DNA of 64,000 bases from Pseudomonas lalkuanensis (GCF_008807375.1 NZ_CP043311.1:2274001-2338000), one strand, 5' to 3'. Counted from the stretch's first letter, positions 23,709 to 37,135 are shown. Numbers and translations: made by a program. Notes: generated by a model from the sequence alone, not told the origin.

Positions 23709-23782
23709 CCGGACCGAAGGTCCGGCCTGCTAATCCTCAGGGGGCCGCTGCGCGTCCCTTAGCGATTGAAATCGCCCCCACA
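23684..23782. repeat. REP-type repeat pair overlapping the DJ-1 gene end
   Basis: TTGTGGGGGCGAGTTCATTC at the left is answered by GAAATCGCCCCCACA at the right with an inner palindrome GGACC-GAA-GGTCC. The left arm supplies the stop codon of the DJ-1-like gene. Confidence 0.75.
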
Positions 23783-23799
23783 GGGATGTGTCTCTCCGA

Positions 23800-25755
<1,956 letters not shown>

Positions 25756-25816
25756 CTGCGCATCCTCATCTGGCGAGACGTGGGTCATCCGATTGCTATT
25801 CAGCATAGGCCCTGCC

Positions 25817-26725
25817 TCAGGGCAGGGGCAGGTCCAGGCGGCTCCAGTCGTGAGCATTCAGCAGCACGTCGCTGAGGGCCTGGGCGGCGGTGGAAAGCTT
25901 GTGCTCGGCCAGGCGGAAGAGGCCCACGCGGCGCTCCACCTGCGGGCTATGCAAGGCAATGCAGCGGGCACCGAGCTCCTCCATTTGCTGGATGCACAGG
26001 CTGGGCACGGCACTGACACCCAGCCCCTGGGCCACCATCCGGCCCACGGTCACCAACTGGTGGCTCTCGAAGGCCACCGGCAGGCGGCCGTGCAGTGGCG
26101 CGAGTACTTCCTCCAGCATCAGGCGCACGGCTGACGGGCGCTGCAGGGTGATGAAGTTGCCCTGCAGCAGTTCTTTCCAGCCGATTTCGGCGCGCTGCGC
26201 CAGCTCACAGTCAGCGGGTACCACCGCAACGAAGCGGTCGGTGTAGAAGGGCATGAAATCCAGGCCGTCGAGGGATTCCGGCTCGAAGGCAATGCCCAGT
26301 TCCACCCGGCGGTTGCGCACCATCTCCAGCACCTGCTCGTTGATCACGTCGTGCACCGCCACGTTGACCTTGGGGTGCTGGTCGCGGAAGGCCTTGAGTG
26401 CCGCCGGCAGCAAGTTGCCGGCGAAGGAGGGCATGGCGGCGATGGAAACCTTGCCGAGCTGCAGGGTGAAGTGCTGGCGCAGCAGTTCCTCGGCGTTGTC
26501 CCAGTCCGCCAGCAGGCGGCGGGCGATGGGCAGCAGGGTTTCGCCCTCGGGTGTCAGTGCGACGCTGCGCGTGGTGCGCACCAGCAGTTGGCCGCCGAGG
26601 GAATCTTCCAGGTTCTTGATCGCCAGGCTCAGCGCAGGCTGGGACAGGTGCAGCCGCTCGCAGGCCTGGGCGAAGCTCAGGCTCTGCGCCACGGCGAGGA
26701 AGGCGCGCAACTGCTTGATGGTCAT
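25817..26725 (-). CDS. dhcR: LysR-family regulator, DhcR-like
   Basis: A 302-residue LysR protein: HTH at residues 3-62 (IKQLRAFLAVAQSLSFAQAC ... LSQPALSLAIKNLEDSLGG) and an effector domain from about 90 (KVSIAAMPSFAGNLLP). The ATG at 26725 is the LysR start; the frame continues upstream into dhcA antisense and that part is not coding. It is divergent from dhcA across 120 bases with an inverted repeat. In P. aeruginosa the gene here (PA1998) activates the dehydrocarnitine CoA-transferase genes. Confidence 0.88.
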   Translation of the reverse strand: MTIKQLRAFLAVAQSLSFAQACERLHLSQPALSLAIKNLEDSLGGQLLVRTTRSVALTPEGETLLPIARRLLADWDNAEELLRQHFTLQLGKVSIAAMPSFAGNLLPAALKAFRDQHPKVNVAVHDVINEQVLEMVRNRRVELGIAFEPESLDGLDFMPFYTDRFVAVVPADCELAQRAEIGWKELLQGNFITLQRPSAVRLMLEEVLAPLHGRLPVAFESHQLVTVGRMVAQGLGVSAVPSLCIQQMEELGARCIALHSPQVERRVGLFRLAEHKLSTAAQALSDVLLNAHDWSRLDLPLP

Positions 26726-26733
26726 TGATTTGG

Positions 26734-26762
26734 TTTGTTTATTAATCGTTAGGAAAAACAAA
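26734..26762. promoter_or_regulatory. Probable LysR (DhcR) binding site
   Basis: TTTGTTT (26734-26740) and AAACAAA (26756-26762) form an interrupted inverted repeat in an AT-rich patch between dhcR and dhcA. Position and T-N11-A-like character fit a LysR operator. Confidence 0.5.
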
Positions 26763-26845
26763 CTTAACAAATCAGTCTGCGCAGGAGAAGCTCTGACCCA
26801 CTCAACGGCGGCAGCCCCGCTGCGATCAATAAAGACAAGAGGCAC

Positions 26846-27550
26846 ATGAGCATGAGTGGACTCGACAAGCGCGTATACAGCTACGAGGAAGCCCTGGACG
26901 GGCTGACAGACAACATGACCGTCCTGGCCGGTGGTTTCGGCATCTGTGGCATCCCCGAGAACCTGATCGCGGAGATCCGCCGCCGTGGCGTCAAGGGCCT
27001 CACCGTGGTTTCCAACAACTGCGGTATCGATGGTTTCGGCCTTGGCGTACTGCTCGAAGACCGCCAGATCCGCAAGATGATCGCCTCCTACGTGGGCGAA
27101 AACGCCCTGTTCGAGCAGCAGCTGCTCAGCGGCGAACTGGAAGTCGAACTGACGCCCCAGGGCACCCTCGCTGAGAAGATGCGCGCAGGCGGCGCGGGCA
27201 TTCCGGCCTTCTTCACCGCCACCGGCTACGGCACCCCGATCGCCGAAGGCAAGGAAGTGCGTGAGTTCGACGGCCGCAAATACATCCTCGAACCTTCGAT
27301 CACCGGCGACTTCGCCATCGTCAAAGGCTGGAAGGCCGATCACTACGGTAACGTGATCTACCGCCACACCGCGCAGAACTTCAACCCGCTGGCGGCCACC
27401 GCCGGCCGTATCACCGTGGTCGAGGTGGAGGAAATCGTCGAGCCGGGGGAACTGGACCCGGCCCACATCCATACGCCCGGCATCTATGTCGATCGCATCA
27501 TCCAGGGAAGTTTCGAGAAGCGCATCGAAAAGCGCACCGTCCGCTCCTGA
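26846..27550 (+). CDS. dhcA: Dehydrocarnitine CoA-transferase subunit A
   Basis: A 234-residue 3-oxoacid CoA-transferase alpha subunit with the [13 protein letters not shown]oA-binding turn near 30 and a long conserved middle ([19 protein letters not shown]). With DhcB it moves CoA onto dehydrocarnitine or acetoacetate-like 3-oxoacids. AAGAGG precedes the ATG, and a second ATG two codons later is possible. It is 30 bases from dhcB in one operon. Confidence 0.92.
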   Translation: MSMSGLDKRVYSYEEALDGLTDNMTVLAGGFGICGIPENLIAEIRRRGVKGLTVVSNNCGIDGFGLGVLLEDRQIRKMIASYVGENALFEQQLLSGELEVELTPQGTLAEKMRAGGAGIPAFFTATGYGTPIAEGKEVREFDGRKYILEPSITGDFAIVKGWKADHYGNVIYRHTAQNFNPLAATAGRITVVEVEEIVEPGELDPAHIHTPGIYVDRIIQGSFEKRIEKRTVRS

Positions 27551-27580
27551 TCACGACAAGAAGAATTCGAGGAAACCGAC

Positions 27581-28237
27581 ATGGCACTGACCCGCGAACA
27601 GATGGCCCAGCGCGTGGCCCGCGAACTGAAAGACGGCTACTACGTGAACCTGGGTATCGGCATTCCGACCCTGGTCGCCAACTACGTACCCGAAGGCATG
27701 CAAGTGATGCTGCAGTCCGAGAACGGTCTGCTGGGCATGGGCGCCTTCCCCACCGAGGATGAAGTCGACGCCGACATGATCAACGCCGGCAAGCAGACGG
27801 TCACCGCGGTGAAGGGTGCTTCGATCTTCTCCTCCGCGGAGTCCTTCGCGATGATCCGCGGCGGCCACGTCGACCTGACCGTGCTTGGCGCCTTCGAAGT
27901 GGACGTCCAGGGCAACATCGCTTCCTGGATGATCCCGGGCAAGCTGGTCAAGGGCATGGGCGGCGCCATGGACCTGGTGGCCGGTGCCGACAACATCATC
28001 GTCACCATGACCCACGCCTCCAAGGACGGCGAGTCCAAGCTGCTGGAAAGCTGCTCGCTGCCGCTGACCGGTGCCGGCTGCATCCGCAAGGTGCTGACCG
28101 ACCTGGCCTACCTGGAGATCGAGAACGGCGCCTTCATCCTGCGTGAAACCGCCCCCGGCGTAAGCATCGCCGAGATCGCCGAGAAGACCGCCGGCCGCCT
28201 GATCGTCCCGGACGATGTGGTCGAAATGACATTCTGA
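27581..28237 (+). CDS. dhcB: Dehydrocarnitine CoA-transferase subunit B
   Basis: A 218-residue beta subunit of the 3-oxoacid CoA-transferase. The catalytic glutamate lies in QSENGLLGMG (residue about 46), the site where the glutamyl-CoA intermediate forms. GGHVDLTVLGAFEVD and MGGAMDLVAGA are typical. A terminator follows, so the pair ends here and the thiolase probably has a second promoter or gets read-through. Confidence 0.92.
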   Translation: MALTREQMAQRVARELKDGYYVNLGIGIPTLVANYVPEGMQVMLQSENGLLGMGAFPTEDEVDADMINAGKQTVTAVKGASIFSSAESFAMIRGGHVDLTVLGAFEVDVQGNIASWMIPGKLVKGMGGAMDLVAGADNIIVTMTHASKDGESKLLESCSLPLTGAGCIRKVLTDLAYLEIENGAFILRETAPGVSIAEIAEKTAGRLIVPDDVVEMTF

Positions 28238-28250
28238 TTGCTCTGCCGTT

Positions 28251-28297
28251 CCGAAGGAGGCCACCACGCACGGTCTCCTTCGGTACGGTCTTTTATT
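28251..28297 (+). terminator. Terminator between dhcB and atoB
   Basis: CCGAAGGAG and CTCCTTCGG make a nine-base stem with an extended loop, followed by a T-rich stretch (TCTTTTATTT). Confidence 0.7.
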
Positions 28298-28398
28298 TGC
28301 TGCGTTCGTGAACCGCGCGATGGTTCGGGCGGCGTTCCACGAGTGGAGCGAATCCCATCATTCGTGGTCCGAACCTCTGCGGCCCAGGAGAAACCAAC

Positions 28399-29577
28399 AT
28401 GCAAGACGTCGTAATCGTCGCCGCCACCCGCACTGCCATCGGCAGCTTCCAGGGCGCGCTGGCCAACATTCCCGCCCATGAACTGGGCGCCGCCGTGATT
28501 CGCCAGCTGCTGGAGCAGACCGGTCTCAAGGGCGAGCAGATCGATGAAGTGATCCTCGGCCAGGTACTCACCGCCGGTGCCGGCCAGAACCCGGCCCGCC
28601 AGGCTGCCGTCCTCGCCGGCCTGCCCCATGCAGTGCCGGCCATGAGCCTGAACAAGCTCTGCGGCTCCGGCCTCAAGGCCCTGCACCTGGGCATCCAGGC
28701 AATTCGCTGCGGCGATGCCGAGGTGATCATCGCCGGCGGCCAGGAAAACATGAGCCTGGCCCCCTACATCCTTCCGGCCGCCCGTACCGGCATGCGCATG
28801 GGCCACGCCAAGGCGCTGGACAGCATGATCCACGACGGCCTGACCGACGCCTTCAACGGCTATCACATGGGCGTGACCGCCGAGAACCTGGTGGAGAAGT
28901 ACGGCCTCACCCGCGAACAGCAGGACGCCTTTGCCGCCGCTTCCCAGCAGAAGGCCGCCGCCGCCATCGAGGCCGGCCGCTTCAAGGATGAAATCACCCC
29001 CATCCTGATTCCGCAGAAGAAGGGCGATCCGGTCGCCTTCGATACCGACGAAGGGCCGCGCGCCGGTACCACCGCCGAAAGCCTGGCCAAGCTGAAACCC
29101 GCCTTCAAGAAGGACGGCAGCGTCACCGCTGGCAACGCCTCCACCATCAACGACGGCGCCGCCGCTGTGGTGCTGATGAGCGCCGAGAAGGCCAAGTCCC
29201 TGGGCTTGCCGGTTCTGGCCCGCATCGCCGGCTACGCCAACTCCGGTGTCGACCCGGCGATCATGGGCATCGGCCCGGTCACCGCTACCCGTCGTTGCCT
29301 GGACAAGGCCGGCTGGAGCCTCGATGAGCTCGACCTGATCGAAGCCAACGAGGCCTTCGCCGCGCAGTCCCTGTCGGTCGGCAAGGAACTGGGTTGGGAC
29401 ATGGCCAAGGTCAACGTCAACGGCGGCGCCATTGCCCTCGGCCACCCCATCGGCGCTTCCGGCTGCCGCGTACTGGTCAGCCTGCTGCACGAAATGATCA
29501 AGCGCGATGCAAAGAAAGGTCTGGCGACCCTGTGCATTGGCGGCGGCATGGGCGTAGCCCTGGCCATCGAGCGCTAA
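28399..29577 (+). CDS. atoB: Acetyl-CoA acetyltransferase (thiolase)
   Basis: A 392-residue thiolase that splits acetoacetyl-CoA with CoA into two acetyl-CoA. Acyl-binding Cys near 88 in [11 protein letters not shown], the ANEAFAAQ and [14 protein letters not shown] motifs, and the second Cys in [11 protein letters not shown] are intact. CCCAGGAGAAACC precedes the ATG. It links the CoA-transferase, the acetoacetyl-CoA synthetase and the leucine pathway, which all yield acetoacetyl-CoA or acetoacetate. Confidence 0.93.
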   Translation: MQDVVIVAATRTAIGSFQGALANIPAHELGAAVIRQLLEQTGLKGEQIDEVILGQVLTAGAGQNPARQAAVLAGLPHAVPAMSLNKLCGSGLKALHLGIQAIRCGDAEVIIAGGQENMSLAPYILPAARTGMRMGHAKALDSMIHDGLTDAFNGYHMGVTAENLVEKYGLTREQQDAFAAASQQKAAAAIEAGRFKDEITPILIPQKKGDPVAFDTDEGPRAGTTAESLAKLKPAFKKDGSVTAGNASTINDGAAAVVLMSAEKAKSLGLPVLARIAGYANSGVDPAIMGIGPVTATRRCLDKAGWSLDELDLIEANEAFAAQSLSVGKELGWDMAKVNVNGGAIALGHPIGASGCRVLVSLLHEMIKRDAKKGLATLCIGGGMGVALAIER

Positions 29578-29611
29578 GCCGCAACACCACCCGACCCGCA
29601 CTGCGGGTCAT

Positions 29612-29695
29612 GCAGGGTGGAAATCGCTTTGCATTTCCACCATGGGTGCCCAATCGGCCCCGATGGTGGATCGATGAAGCGTGATCCACCCTACG
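29612..29695. repeat. Imperfect palindromic repeats between atoB and the transporter
   Basis: The 366-base gap holds two nested inverted repeats: GGTGGAAATCGC facing CATTTCCACC and TGGTGGATC facing GATCCACCCTA. The remaining bases up to the transporter start show no gene; CCCCTCCGGGG near 29811 is a small hairpin. Confidence 0.65.
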
Positions 29696-29943
29696 ACAGC
29701 TTTACCCATAACTAGAAAGTTCCAACGGACCTGCAATGTCCAGGTCCTCGCAAGGCCATCACGCACGAGCCCAAGGCTGAAAGGCCACGGGCACCCGACC
29801 TCACCATGCCCCTCCGGGGCGTGGCGTTGTCGTTGCAGACAGGAAAGAGGGCGCAGACCCTCTGATTCTTTTCAAGACGACTGTCCCGGCACCCGGCCCC
29901 GGCTGGGTGAATGCCGATAAAAACAACACTCCCGAGGTATCCG

Positions 29944-31362
29944 ATGGCCACCACACTTCAAGAAAGCCGTTCAGCCCGCTTTGCCATGCGTTGCTCCGCC
30001 TGGGCGGAACGCTGGTTCCCCGACTCCTGGGTCTTCGCCGCAGTCGCCGTACTGCTGGTCACCGTCGCCGCCCTGGGCATGGGGGCACCTGCCAGCCAGG
30101 CCGCCAAGGCGTTCGGCGACGGATTCTGGAGCCTGATCCCCTTCACCATGCAGATGGCCTTCGTGGTCATCGGCGGCTATGTGGTCGCCAGCTCCGGCCC
30201 GGCCTCGCGCCTGATCGACCTGCTGGCCCGCGTGCCGAAGAACGGCCGCTCGGCGGTGTGCTGGGTGGCGCTGGTCTCCATGCTCGCCTCGCTGCTCAAC
30301 TGGGGGCTCTCCCTGGTGTTCGGCGGCCTGCTGGTGCGCGCCCTGGCCCGCCGTGAAGAGCTGAAGATGGACTACCGCGCAGCCGGTGCCGCCGCCTACC
30401 TGGGCCTGGGCGCTGTCTGGGCGCTGGGGCTGTCTTCGTCCGCCGCGCAGCTGCAGGCCAACCCGGCGAGCCTGCCGCCGTCGATCCTTGCCATCACCGG
30501 CGTGATTCCCTTCACCGAGACCATCTTCCTCTGGCAGTCGGGCGTGATGCTGCTGGCGCTGATCGTGGTGTCGCTGGTGATCGCCTACATGACTGCCCCA
30601 AGTGCTGCCAGCGCCCGGGACGCCAAGGCCTGCGGCGTGGACCCGAGCTTCACTGCGCCGCCGCAGGTCAAGCCGACCCGTCCGGGCGAGTGGCTGGAAC
30701 ACAGCCCGCTGCTGATCATCCTGCTGGTAGCCCTGGCCGGCGGCTGGCTGGCCCAGGAGTTCGCCAGCAAGCCGGCGATTACCGCCATCTCCGGCCTGAA
30801 CACCTACAACCTGCTGTTCATCATGGCCGGCGCACTGCTGCACTGGCGTCCGCGCAGTTTCCTGGATGCCGTGGCCCGCGCCGTGCCGACCACCACCGGC
30901 GTGCTGATCCAGTTCCCGCTGTACGGCTCCATCGCCGCCATCATGACCACCGTCAACGGCAGTGACGGCCAGACCCTGGCGCACCACATCTCCACCTTCT
31001 TCGTGCAGATCGCCAACCACGACACCTACGCGTTGCTGATGGGCGTGTACTCGGCCGTGCTGGGCTTCTTCATCCCGTCCGGTGGTGGCAAGTGGATCAT
31101 CGAGGCGCCCTACGTGATGCAGGTGGCCAACGAGCTGCAGTACCACCTGGGCTGGTCGGTGCAGATCTACAACGCCGCCGAGGCGCTTCCGAACCTGATC
31201 AACCCCTTTTACATGCTGCCGCTGCTGGGCGTGCTGGGCCTGAAGGCGCGCGACCTGATCGGCTTCTCCTTCGTCCAGTTGCTGGTGCACATCCCGCTGG
31301 TGATGGTGCTGCTGTGGGCGTTGGGGACCACCCTGACGTATGTGCCGCCGGTGATGCCTTGA
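29944..31362 (+). CDS. Short-chain fatty acid transporter (AtoE family)
   Basis: A 472-residue permease with about 11 hydrophobic segments (for example WVFAAVAVLLVTVAALGMG and FTMQMAFVVIGGYVVASSGP). It matches the AtoE/TIGR00366 family, which imports short-chain acids such as acetoacetate or butyrate. GAGG precedes the ATG at 29944. By gene order it equals PA2002. It supplies substrate to the enzymes upstream. Confidence 0.85.
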   Translation: MATTLQESRSARFAMRCSAWAERWFPDSWVFAAVAVLLVTVAALGMGAPASQAAKAFGDGFWSLIPFTMQMAFVVIGGYVVASSGPASRLIDLLARVPKNGRSAVCWVALVSMLASLLNWGLSLVFGGLLVRALARREELKMDYRAAGAAAYLGLGAVWALGLSSSAAQLQANPASLPPSILAITGVIPFTETIFLWQSGVMLLALIVVSLVIAYMTAPSAASARDAKACGVDPSFTAPPQVKPTRPGEWLEHSPLLIILLVALAGGWLAQEFASKPAITAISGLNTYNLLFIMAGALLHWRPRSFLDAVARAVPTTTGVLIQFPLYGSIAAIMTTVNGSDGQTLAHHISTFFVQIANHDTYALLMGVYSAVLGFFIPSGGGKWIIEAPYVMQVANELQYHLGWSVQIYNAAEALPNLINPFYMLPLLGVLGLKARDLIGFSFVQLLVHIPLVMVLLWALGTTLTYVPPVMP

Positions 31363-31406
31363 GGTTTTGGGGAGGACGTCGATTGTGATATCTGCGCGGG
31401 GAATTG

Positions 31407-31528
31407 CCCTCACCCCCGGCCCCTCTCCCTGAAGAGGAGAGGGGTGACTCGCGCCTGATGTTCCGTGCAATCCTGAAGGGTCGCACGGGTAGCCCCCTCT
31501 CCCTGAGGGAGAGGGTTGGGGTGAGGGG
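31407..31528. repeat. Long inverted repeat of the CCCTCACCCC type
   Basis: CCCTCACCCC and CCCCTCTCCCT at the left are answered by AGGGAGAGGGTTGGGGTGAG at the right, with a smaller hairpin inside. This is a common intergenic repeat of Pseudomonas and lies between the converging transporter and liu operon. Confidence 0.75.
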
Positions 31529-31572
31529 GAAATGCTGATCACCCGGGCAGAAGCTTCAGATGGACACAGCAA

Positions 31573-31613
31573 TGGGAGCGCTACGCGCTCCTTCGCGAAT
31601 GAATTCGCCCCCA
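31573..31613. repeat. REP-type repeat
   Basis: ATGGGAGCGCTACGCGCTC and CGCGAATGAATTCGCCCCCAT have the same core as the palindrome at 22896. Confidence 0.65.
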
Positions 31614-31641
31614 TGGAGGAGGGGCGAATCGCGAACTGAGG

Positions 31642-32547
31642 TCAGCCCCGCTTCGCCAGAATCGCCCGCGCCACCCGCGAGCCATTCTCCTTGCCGAGCA
31701 CAGCACAAATGCGCTGGCCGGCGTCCACCAGCTTGCCCATGTCGATACCGGTCTCGATGCCCATGCCGTTGAGCAGGTAGAGCACATCCTCAGTGGCGAC
31801 GTTGCCGGTGGCGCCCTTGGCATAGGGGCAGCCGCCGAGGCCGGCGACCGAACTGTCGAATACGGCGATGCCTTCCAGCAGGCTGGCGTGGATGTTCGCC
31901 ACGGCCTGGCCGAAGGTGTCGTGGAAGTGGCCGGCGAGCTTGTCGCGCGGCACGCGGGTGCCCACCACGTTGATCAGGTGGCGGGTGGCGCCGGCGGTGC
32001 CGGTGCCGATGGTGTCCCCCAGGGAAACTTCATAGCAGCCCATGGCGTACAGCTCGGCGGCGACGGCGGCTACCTGCTCGGCGGGCACATCGCCGTCATA
32101 AGGGCAGCCCAGCACGCAGGACACATAACCGCGCACGCTGATGCCATGGGCCTTGGCGGCTTCCATCACCGGCACGAAGCGCTCCAGGCTCTCGGCGATG
32201 GAGCAGTTGATGTTCTTCTGCGAGAAGGACTCGGACGCGGCGGCGAACACTGCCACTTCCTTCACCCCGGACTCCACGGCCGCCTCGAAGCCCTTCAGGT
32301 TCGGTGCCAGGGCGGCGTAGGTGACCCCGGCCTTGCGCTGGATCTGCGCGAAGACCTCGGCCGACCCGGCCATCTGTGGCACCCACTTGGGCGAGACGAA
32401 GCTGCCGACTTCGACATAGCCGAGGCCGGCGGCGGTGAGGTCGTCCACCAGGCGCACCTTGTCGGCGACGCTGATGGGTTGCTTCTCGTTCTGCAGGCCA
32501 TCGCGCGGGCCGACTTCGACCAGGCGGACCTTTTTCGGCACGTTCAA
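31642..32547 (-). CDS. liuE: 3-hydroxy-3-methylglutaryl-CoA lyase
   Basis: A 301-residue HMG-CoA lyase, the last step of leucine breakdown, splitting HMG-CoA into acetoacetate and acetyl-CoA. Marks: VEVGPRDGLQNE at the start, GSFVSPKWVPQMA, the DTIGTGTAGAT and HFHDTFGQA metal site, and the signature SSVAGLGGCPYAKGATGNV with its Cys. No ATG suits; the start is the TTG at 32547 (MNVPKKVRLVE) with AGGAG nine bases ahead. Last gene of the liu operon. Confidence 0.92.
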   Translation of the reverse strand: MNVPKKVRLVEVGPRDGLQNEKQPISVADKVRLVDDLTAAGLGYVEVGSFVSPKWVPQMAGSAEVFAQIQRKAGVTYAALAPNLKGFEAAVESGVKEVAVFAAASESFSQKNINCSIAESLERFVPVMEAAKAHGISVRGYVSCVLGCPYDGDVPAEQVAAVAAELYAMGCYEVSLGDTIGTGTAGATRHLINVVGTRVPRDKLAGHFHDTFGQAVANIHASLLEGIAVFDSSVAGLGGCPYAKGATGNVATEDVLYLLNGMGIETGIDMGKLVDAGQRICAVLGKENGSRVARAILAKRG

Positions 32548-32578
32548 TTCGTTTTCTCCTGAAAGACCAAGCGGGACG

Positions 32579-34522
32579 TCAGGCCTCTTCCAGCTCCACC
32601 AGCGCGGTGCCTTCGTTGACCAGCTCACCCTCGTTGCAATACAGCGCCTTGACCACGCCGTCGTGGGGCGCGCGGATGCTGTGTTCCATTTTCATGGCTT
32701 CGAGCACTACCAGGGCGGTGCCGGCTTCGACCTTCTGACCGGCCTCCACCAGGACGCGCACGATACTGCCGTTCATGGGCGCCGTCAGCCCGCCGTGGTG
32801 GGCGTGGCTCGCTTCGACTTCCTCGATCGGGTCGATGCGGGAGACGCAGAGCAGATCAAAGTCCCATTCCAGGTAGAGGTTTTCGCCGCGACGAATCGCC
32901 AGGTGCTGGCGGCGCAGGCCGTCCTGCTCCAGGGTGATCAGCTCGCCCTTGAGCTGGATCGGGCTCGCGGCCATGCCACGCAGGCGGACCACCTGGCGCT
33001 CGTCACCGCAGATGAGGTGCAGGTCGGTTTCGCTCGGCAGGCCGGCGCGCCAGCCGCTGTTGCGGCTCCAGGGCGAGTGCGGGTCGTCGCCGCGTACGCG
33101 CTCGGCTTCGCCCTGGCGGAAGGCTTCGCCGGCGACCTGCCAGAAGGCCTGGGGCAGGGCGGCCGGGGCGGGCAGCAGCTGCTCCTGGTGACGGGCGATG
33201 AAACCGGTATCCAGCTCCGCATCGGCGAATGCCGGGTGAGCCAGCACGCGGCGCAGGAAGGCCAGGTTGGTCTTGAAGCCGCCCACGGCGGTCTCATCCA
33301 GCATGGCCAGCAGGCGCTGACGGGCTTCCTCGCGGTTCTCGCCCCAGGCAATCAGCTTGGCCAGCATCGGGTCATAGAAAGGCGATACCTCGTCGCCTTC
33401 GGCAACGCCGCTGTCCACGCGGCGGCCGGGACCGGCGGAGGCTTCGCGGTAGAGGGCGAGGCGGCCGCTGGCGGGCAGGAAGTCCTGGTCCGGGTCTTCA
33501 GCGTAGAGGCGCACTTCGATGGCATGGCCGATCAGCGGCACCTGCTCCTGGGTGATGGGCAACGCTTCGCCACGGGCGACGCGGATCTGCCAGGCCACCA
33601 GGTCCAGGCCGGTGATGGCCTCGGTAACCGGGTGCTCCACTTGCAGGCGGGTGTTCATTTCCATGAAGAAGAAGTCGCCGCGTTCATCCAGCAGGAATTC
33701 CACGGTGCCGGCACCGACGTAGCCGATGGCCTGGGCGGCGCGTACGGCGGACTCGCCCATGGCCTTGCGGATTTCCGGCGAGAGGCCGGGGGCAGGGGCT
33801 TCTTCGACGACCTTCTGGTGGCGGCGCTGGATGGAGCAATCGCGCTCGTTCAGGTAAAGGCAGTTGCCGTGGCTGTCGGCGAATACCTGGATTTCCACGT
33901 GGCGCGGCTTGAGAACGTACTTTTCCACCAGCATGCGCGAGTCGCCGAAGGCGGACTGGGCTTCACGCTGGGCGGAGGCCAGCGCTTCGGCCAGCTCGCT
34001 TTCGCGTTCGACCACTTTCATGCCCTTGCCGCCACCGCCAGCGGCGGCTTTCAGCAACACCGGGTAGCCGATGCGCTCGGCGGCGGTGCGGAAGGTTTCC
34101 AGGTCCTGGGCTTCGCCGTGGTAGCCGGGCACCAGCGGTACGCCGGCGGCTTCCATCAGGGCCTTGGCGGCGGACTTGCTGCCCATGGCGTCGATGGCGG
34201 TGGCCGGCGGGCCGAGGAAGATCAGGCCGGCATCGGCGATGGCGCGGGCGAAACCGGCGTTTTCCGAAAGAAAGCCGTAGCCGGGGTGGATGGCCTGGGC
34301 GCCGCTGGCCTTGGCGGCGGCAATCAGCTTGTCCACCAGCAGGTAGCTCTCGGCCGGCTTGGCACCGCCCAGGTCGACGGCGATATCGGCTTCGCGCACA
34401 TGGCGGGCATTGCGGTCGATGGCGCTGTGCACGGCCACGGTGCGGATACCGAGGGCCTTGGCGGTGCGCATGACACGGCAGGCGATTTCACCGCGGTTGG
34501 CGATCAGCAGGGTGGTGATCAT
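32579..34522 (-). CDS. liuD: Methylcrotonyl-CoA carboxylase, biotin-containing alpha subunit
   Basis: A 647-residue subunit with biotin carboxylase (ITTLLIANRGEIACRVMRTA at the start, ATP-grasp loop AAGGGGKGMKVV, active site around EMNTRLQVEHPVTE), a linker domain, and a biotinyl domain at the end with the biotin lysine in VLEAMKMEHSI. With LiuB it carboxylates 3-methylcrotonyl-CoA. It starts two bases after liuC and is followed by liuE after 31 bases. Confidence 0.94.
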   Translation of the reverse strand: MITTLLIANRGEIACRVMRTAKALGIRTVAVHSAIDRNARHVREADIAVDLGGAKPAESYLLVDKLIAAAKASGAQAIHPGYGFLSENAGFARAIADAGLIFLGPPATAIDAMGSKSAAKALMEAAGVPLVPGYHGEAQDLETFRTAAERIGYPVLLKAAAGGGGKGMKVVERESELAEALASAQREAQSAFGDSRMLVEKYVLKPRHVEIQVFADSHGNCLYLNERDCSIQRRHQKVVEEAPAPGLSPEIRKAMGESAVRAAQAIGYVGAGTVEFLLDERGDFFFMEMNTRLQVEHPVTEAITGLDLVAWQIRVARGEALPITQEQVPLIGHAIEVRLYAEDPDQDFLPASGRLALYREASAGPGRRVDSGVAEGDEVSPFYDPMLAKLIAWGENREEARQRLLAMLDETAVGGFKTNLAFLRRVLAHPAFADAELDTGFIARHQEQLLPAPAALPQAFWQVAGEAFRQGEAERVRGDDPHSPWSRNSGWRAGLPSETDLHLICGDERQVVRLRGMAASPIQLKGELITLEQDGLRRQHLAIRRGENLYLEWDFDLLCVSRIDPIEEVEASHAHHGGLTAPMNGSIVRVLVEAGQKVEAGTALVVLEAMKMEHSIRAPHDGVVKALYCNEGELVNEGTALVELEEA

Positions 34523-34524
34523 TG

Positions 34525-35319
34525 TTATTGCTCCTGCCAGGAAGGTTTGCGTTTTTCCAGGAAGGCGCGCAGGCCCTCCTGGCCTTCGGGGCTCACGCGG
34601 ATGCGGGCGATGGCGCTTTCGGTGTAGCGGCGCAGGTTGGGGCTGAGGACGCCGCTGCCGACTTCGCGCAGCAGGTCCTTGGTGGCGCTCATGGCCTGCG
34701 GGCTGTTCTGCAGCAGGTTGGCGGTCCAGGCGTCCACCGCCTGTTCCAGCTCGTCGGCCGGGTAGCACTCGGCGAGCAGGCCCAGTTCACGGGCGCGGTC
34801 ACCGCTGAAGCGCTCGGCGGTCAGGGCATAGCGGCGCGCGGCGCGCTCGCCGATGGCCTGGACCACGAAGGGACTGATGACGGCAGGCAGCAGGCCGATG
34901 CGCACTTCGGACAGGGAGAACTGCGCGTCCACGGCGCCGATGGCCATGTCGCAGCAGCTGATCAGGCCCAGGGCACCACCGAAGGCCGCGCCCTGCACTA
35001 CGGCCAGGGTCGGCACCTTGAGCTGGTAGAGGTTGTACATCAGCTCGGCCAGCTCGCGGGAATCGTCGAGGTTGGCGTTGTAGTCGAGCTTGGCGGACTC
35101 CTGCATCCAGGCCAGGTCCGCGCCGGCGGAGAAGTGTCGGCCACGGCCACGCAGGATGAGGAAGCGCACGTTGGCGGCGGCCTTGACGGCATCCAGGGCG
35201 AGGATCAGCTCGCGGATCATCCCGGCGTTGAAGGCGTTGTTCTTCTCCGGGCGGTTGAGCCAGAGGGTGGCGACGCCGTTGTCGGCGAAGTCCAGTTGCA
35301 GCGTGGTGAAGTCGGTCAT
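34525..35319 (-). CDS. liuC: Methylglutaconyl-CoA hydratase
   Basis: A 264-residue crotonase-family protein. The oxyanion hole segments LRGRGRHFSAGADLAWMQ and VQGAAFGGALGLISCCD are present with the conserved Glu/Asp area SEVRIGLLPAVISP. It adds water to 3-methylglutaconyl-CoA to form HMG-CoA. Its ribosome binding site (AGGAG) sits at the edge of a REP repeat that separates it from liuB. Confidence 0.93.
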   Translation of the reverse strand: MTDFTTLQLDFADNGVATLWLNRPEKNNAFNAGMIRELILALDAVKAAANVRFLILRGRGRHFSAGADLAWMQESAKLDYNANLDDSRELAELMYNLYQLKVPTLAVVQGAAFGGALGLISCCDMAIGAVDAQFSLSEVRIGLLPAVISPFVVQAIGERAARRYALTAERFSGDRARELGLLAECYPADELEQAVDAWTANLLQNSPQAMSATKDLLREVGSGVLSPNLRRYTESAIARIRVSPEGQEGLRAFLEKRKPSWQEQ

Positions 35320-35329
35320 CTTGCTCTCC

Positions 35330-35393
35330 TGTAGGAGCGAGCTTGCTCGCGATCAGCGGTGGCACCCGGGTTCGCCAGCAAGCTGGCTCCTAC
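35330..35393. repeat. REP repeat inside the liu operon (liuB-liuC)
   Basis: GTAGGAGCGAGCTTGCTCGC and GCCAGCAAGCTGGCTCCTAC form a paired REP. Its edge provides the AGGAG used by liuC. Confidence 0.85.
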
Positions 35394-35420
35394 GATGGTT
35401 CCACCGCTCGCAAGCAGGGT

Positions 35421-37028
<1,608 letters not shown>

Positions 37029-37066
37029 TTGGCGCGCTCCGTCGAGTGTCTGTACCGACGCTTTCC

Positions 37067-37121
37067 TGTAGGAGCCAGCTTGCTGGCGAAGGCTTGTTCG
37101 CGAGCAAGCTCGCTCCTACAC
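37067..37121. repeat. REP repeat between liuA and liuB
   Basis: TGTAGGAGCCAGCTTGCTGGC and GAGCAAGCTCGCTCCTACA form a paired REP of the same family as the one at 35330. Confidence 0.85.
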
Positions 37122-37135
37122 AGGCGGTGTGGCGA

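Noticed and set aside
26726..27472. Upstream extension of the LysR frame
   Set aside because: It is antisense to dhcA. LysR proteins start with the HTH found at 26725.
32435..34627. 730-codon plus-strand frame over liuD
   Set aside because: Gly/Ala/His-rich shadow of the biotin carboxylase gene. No domains.
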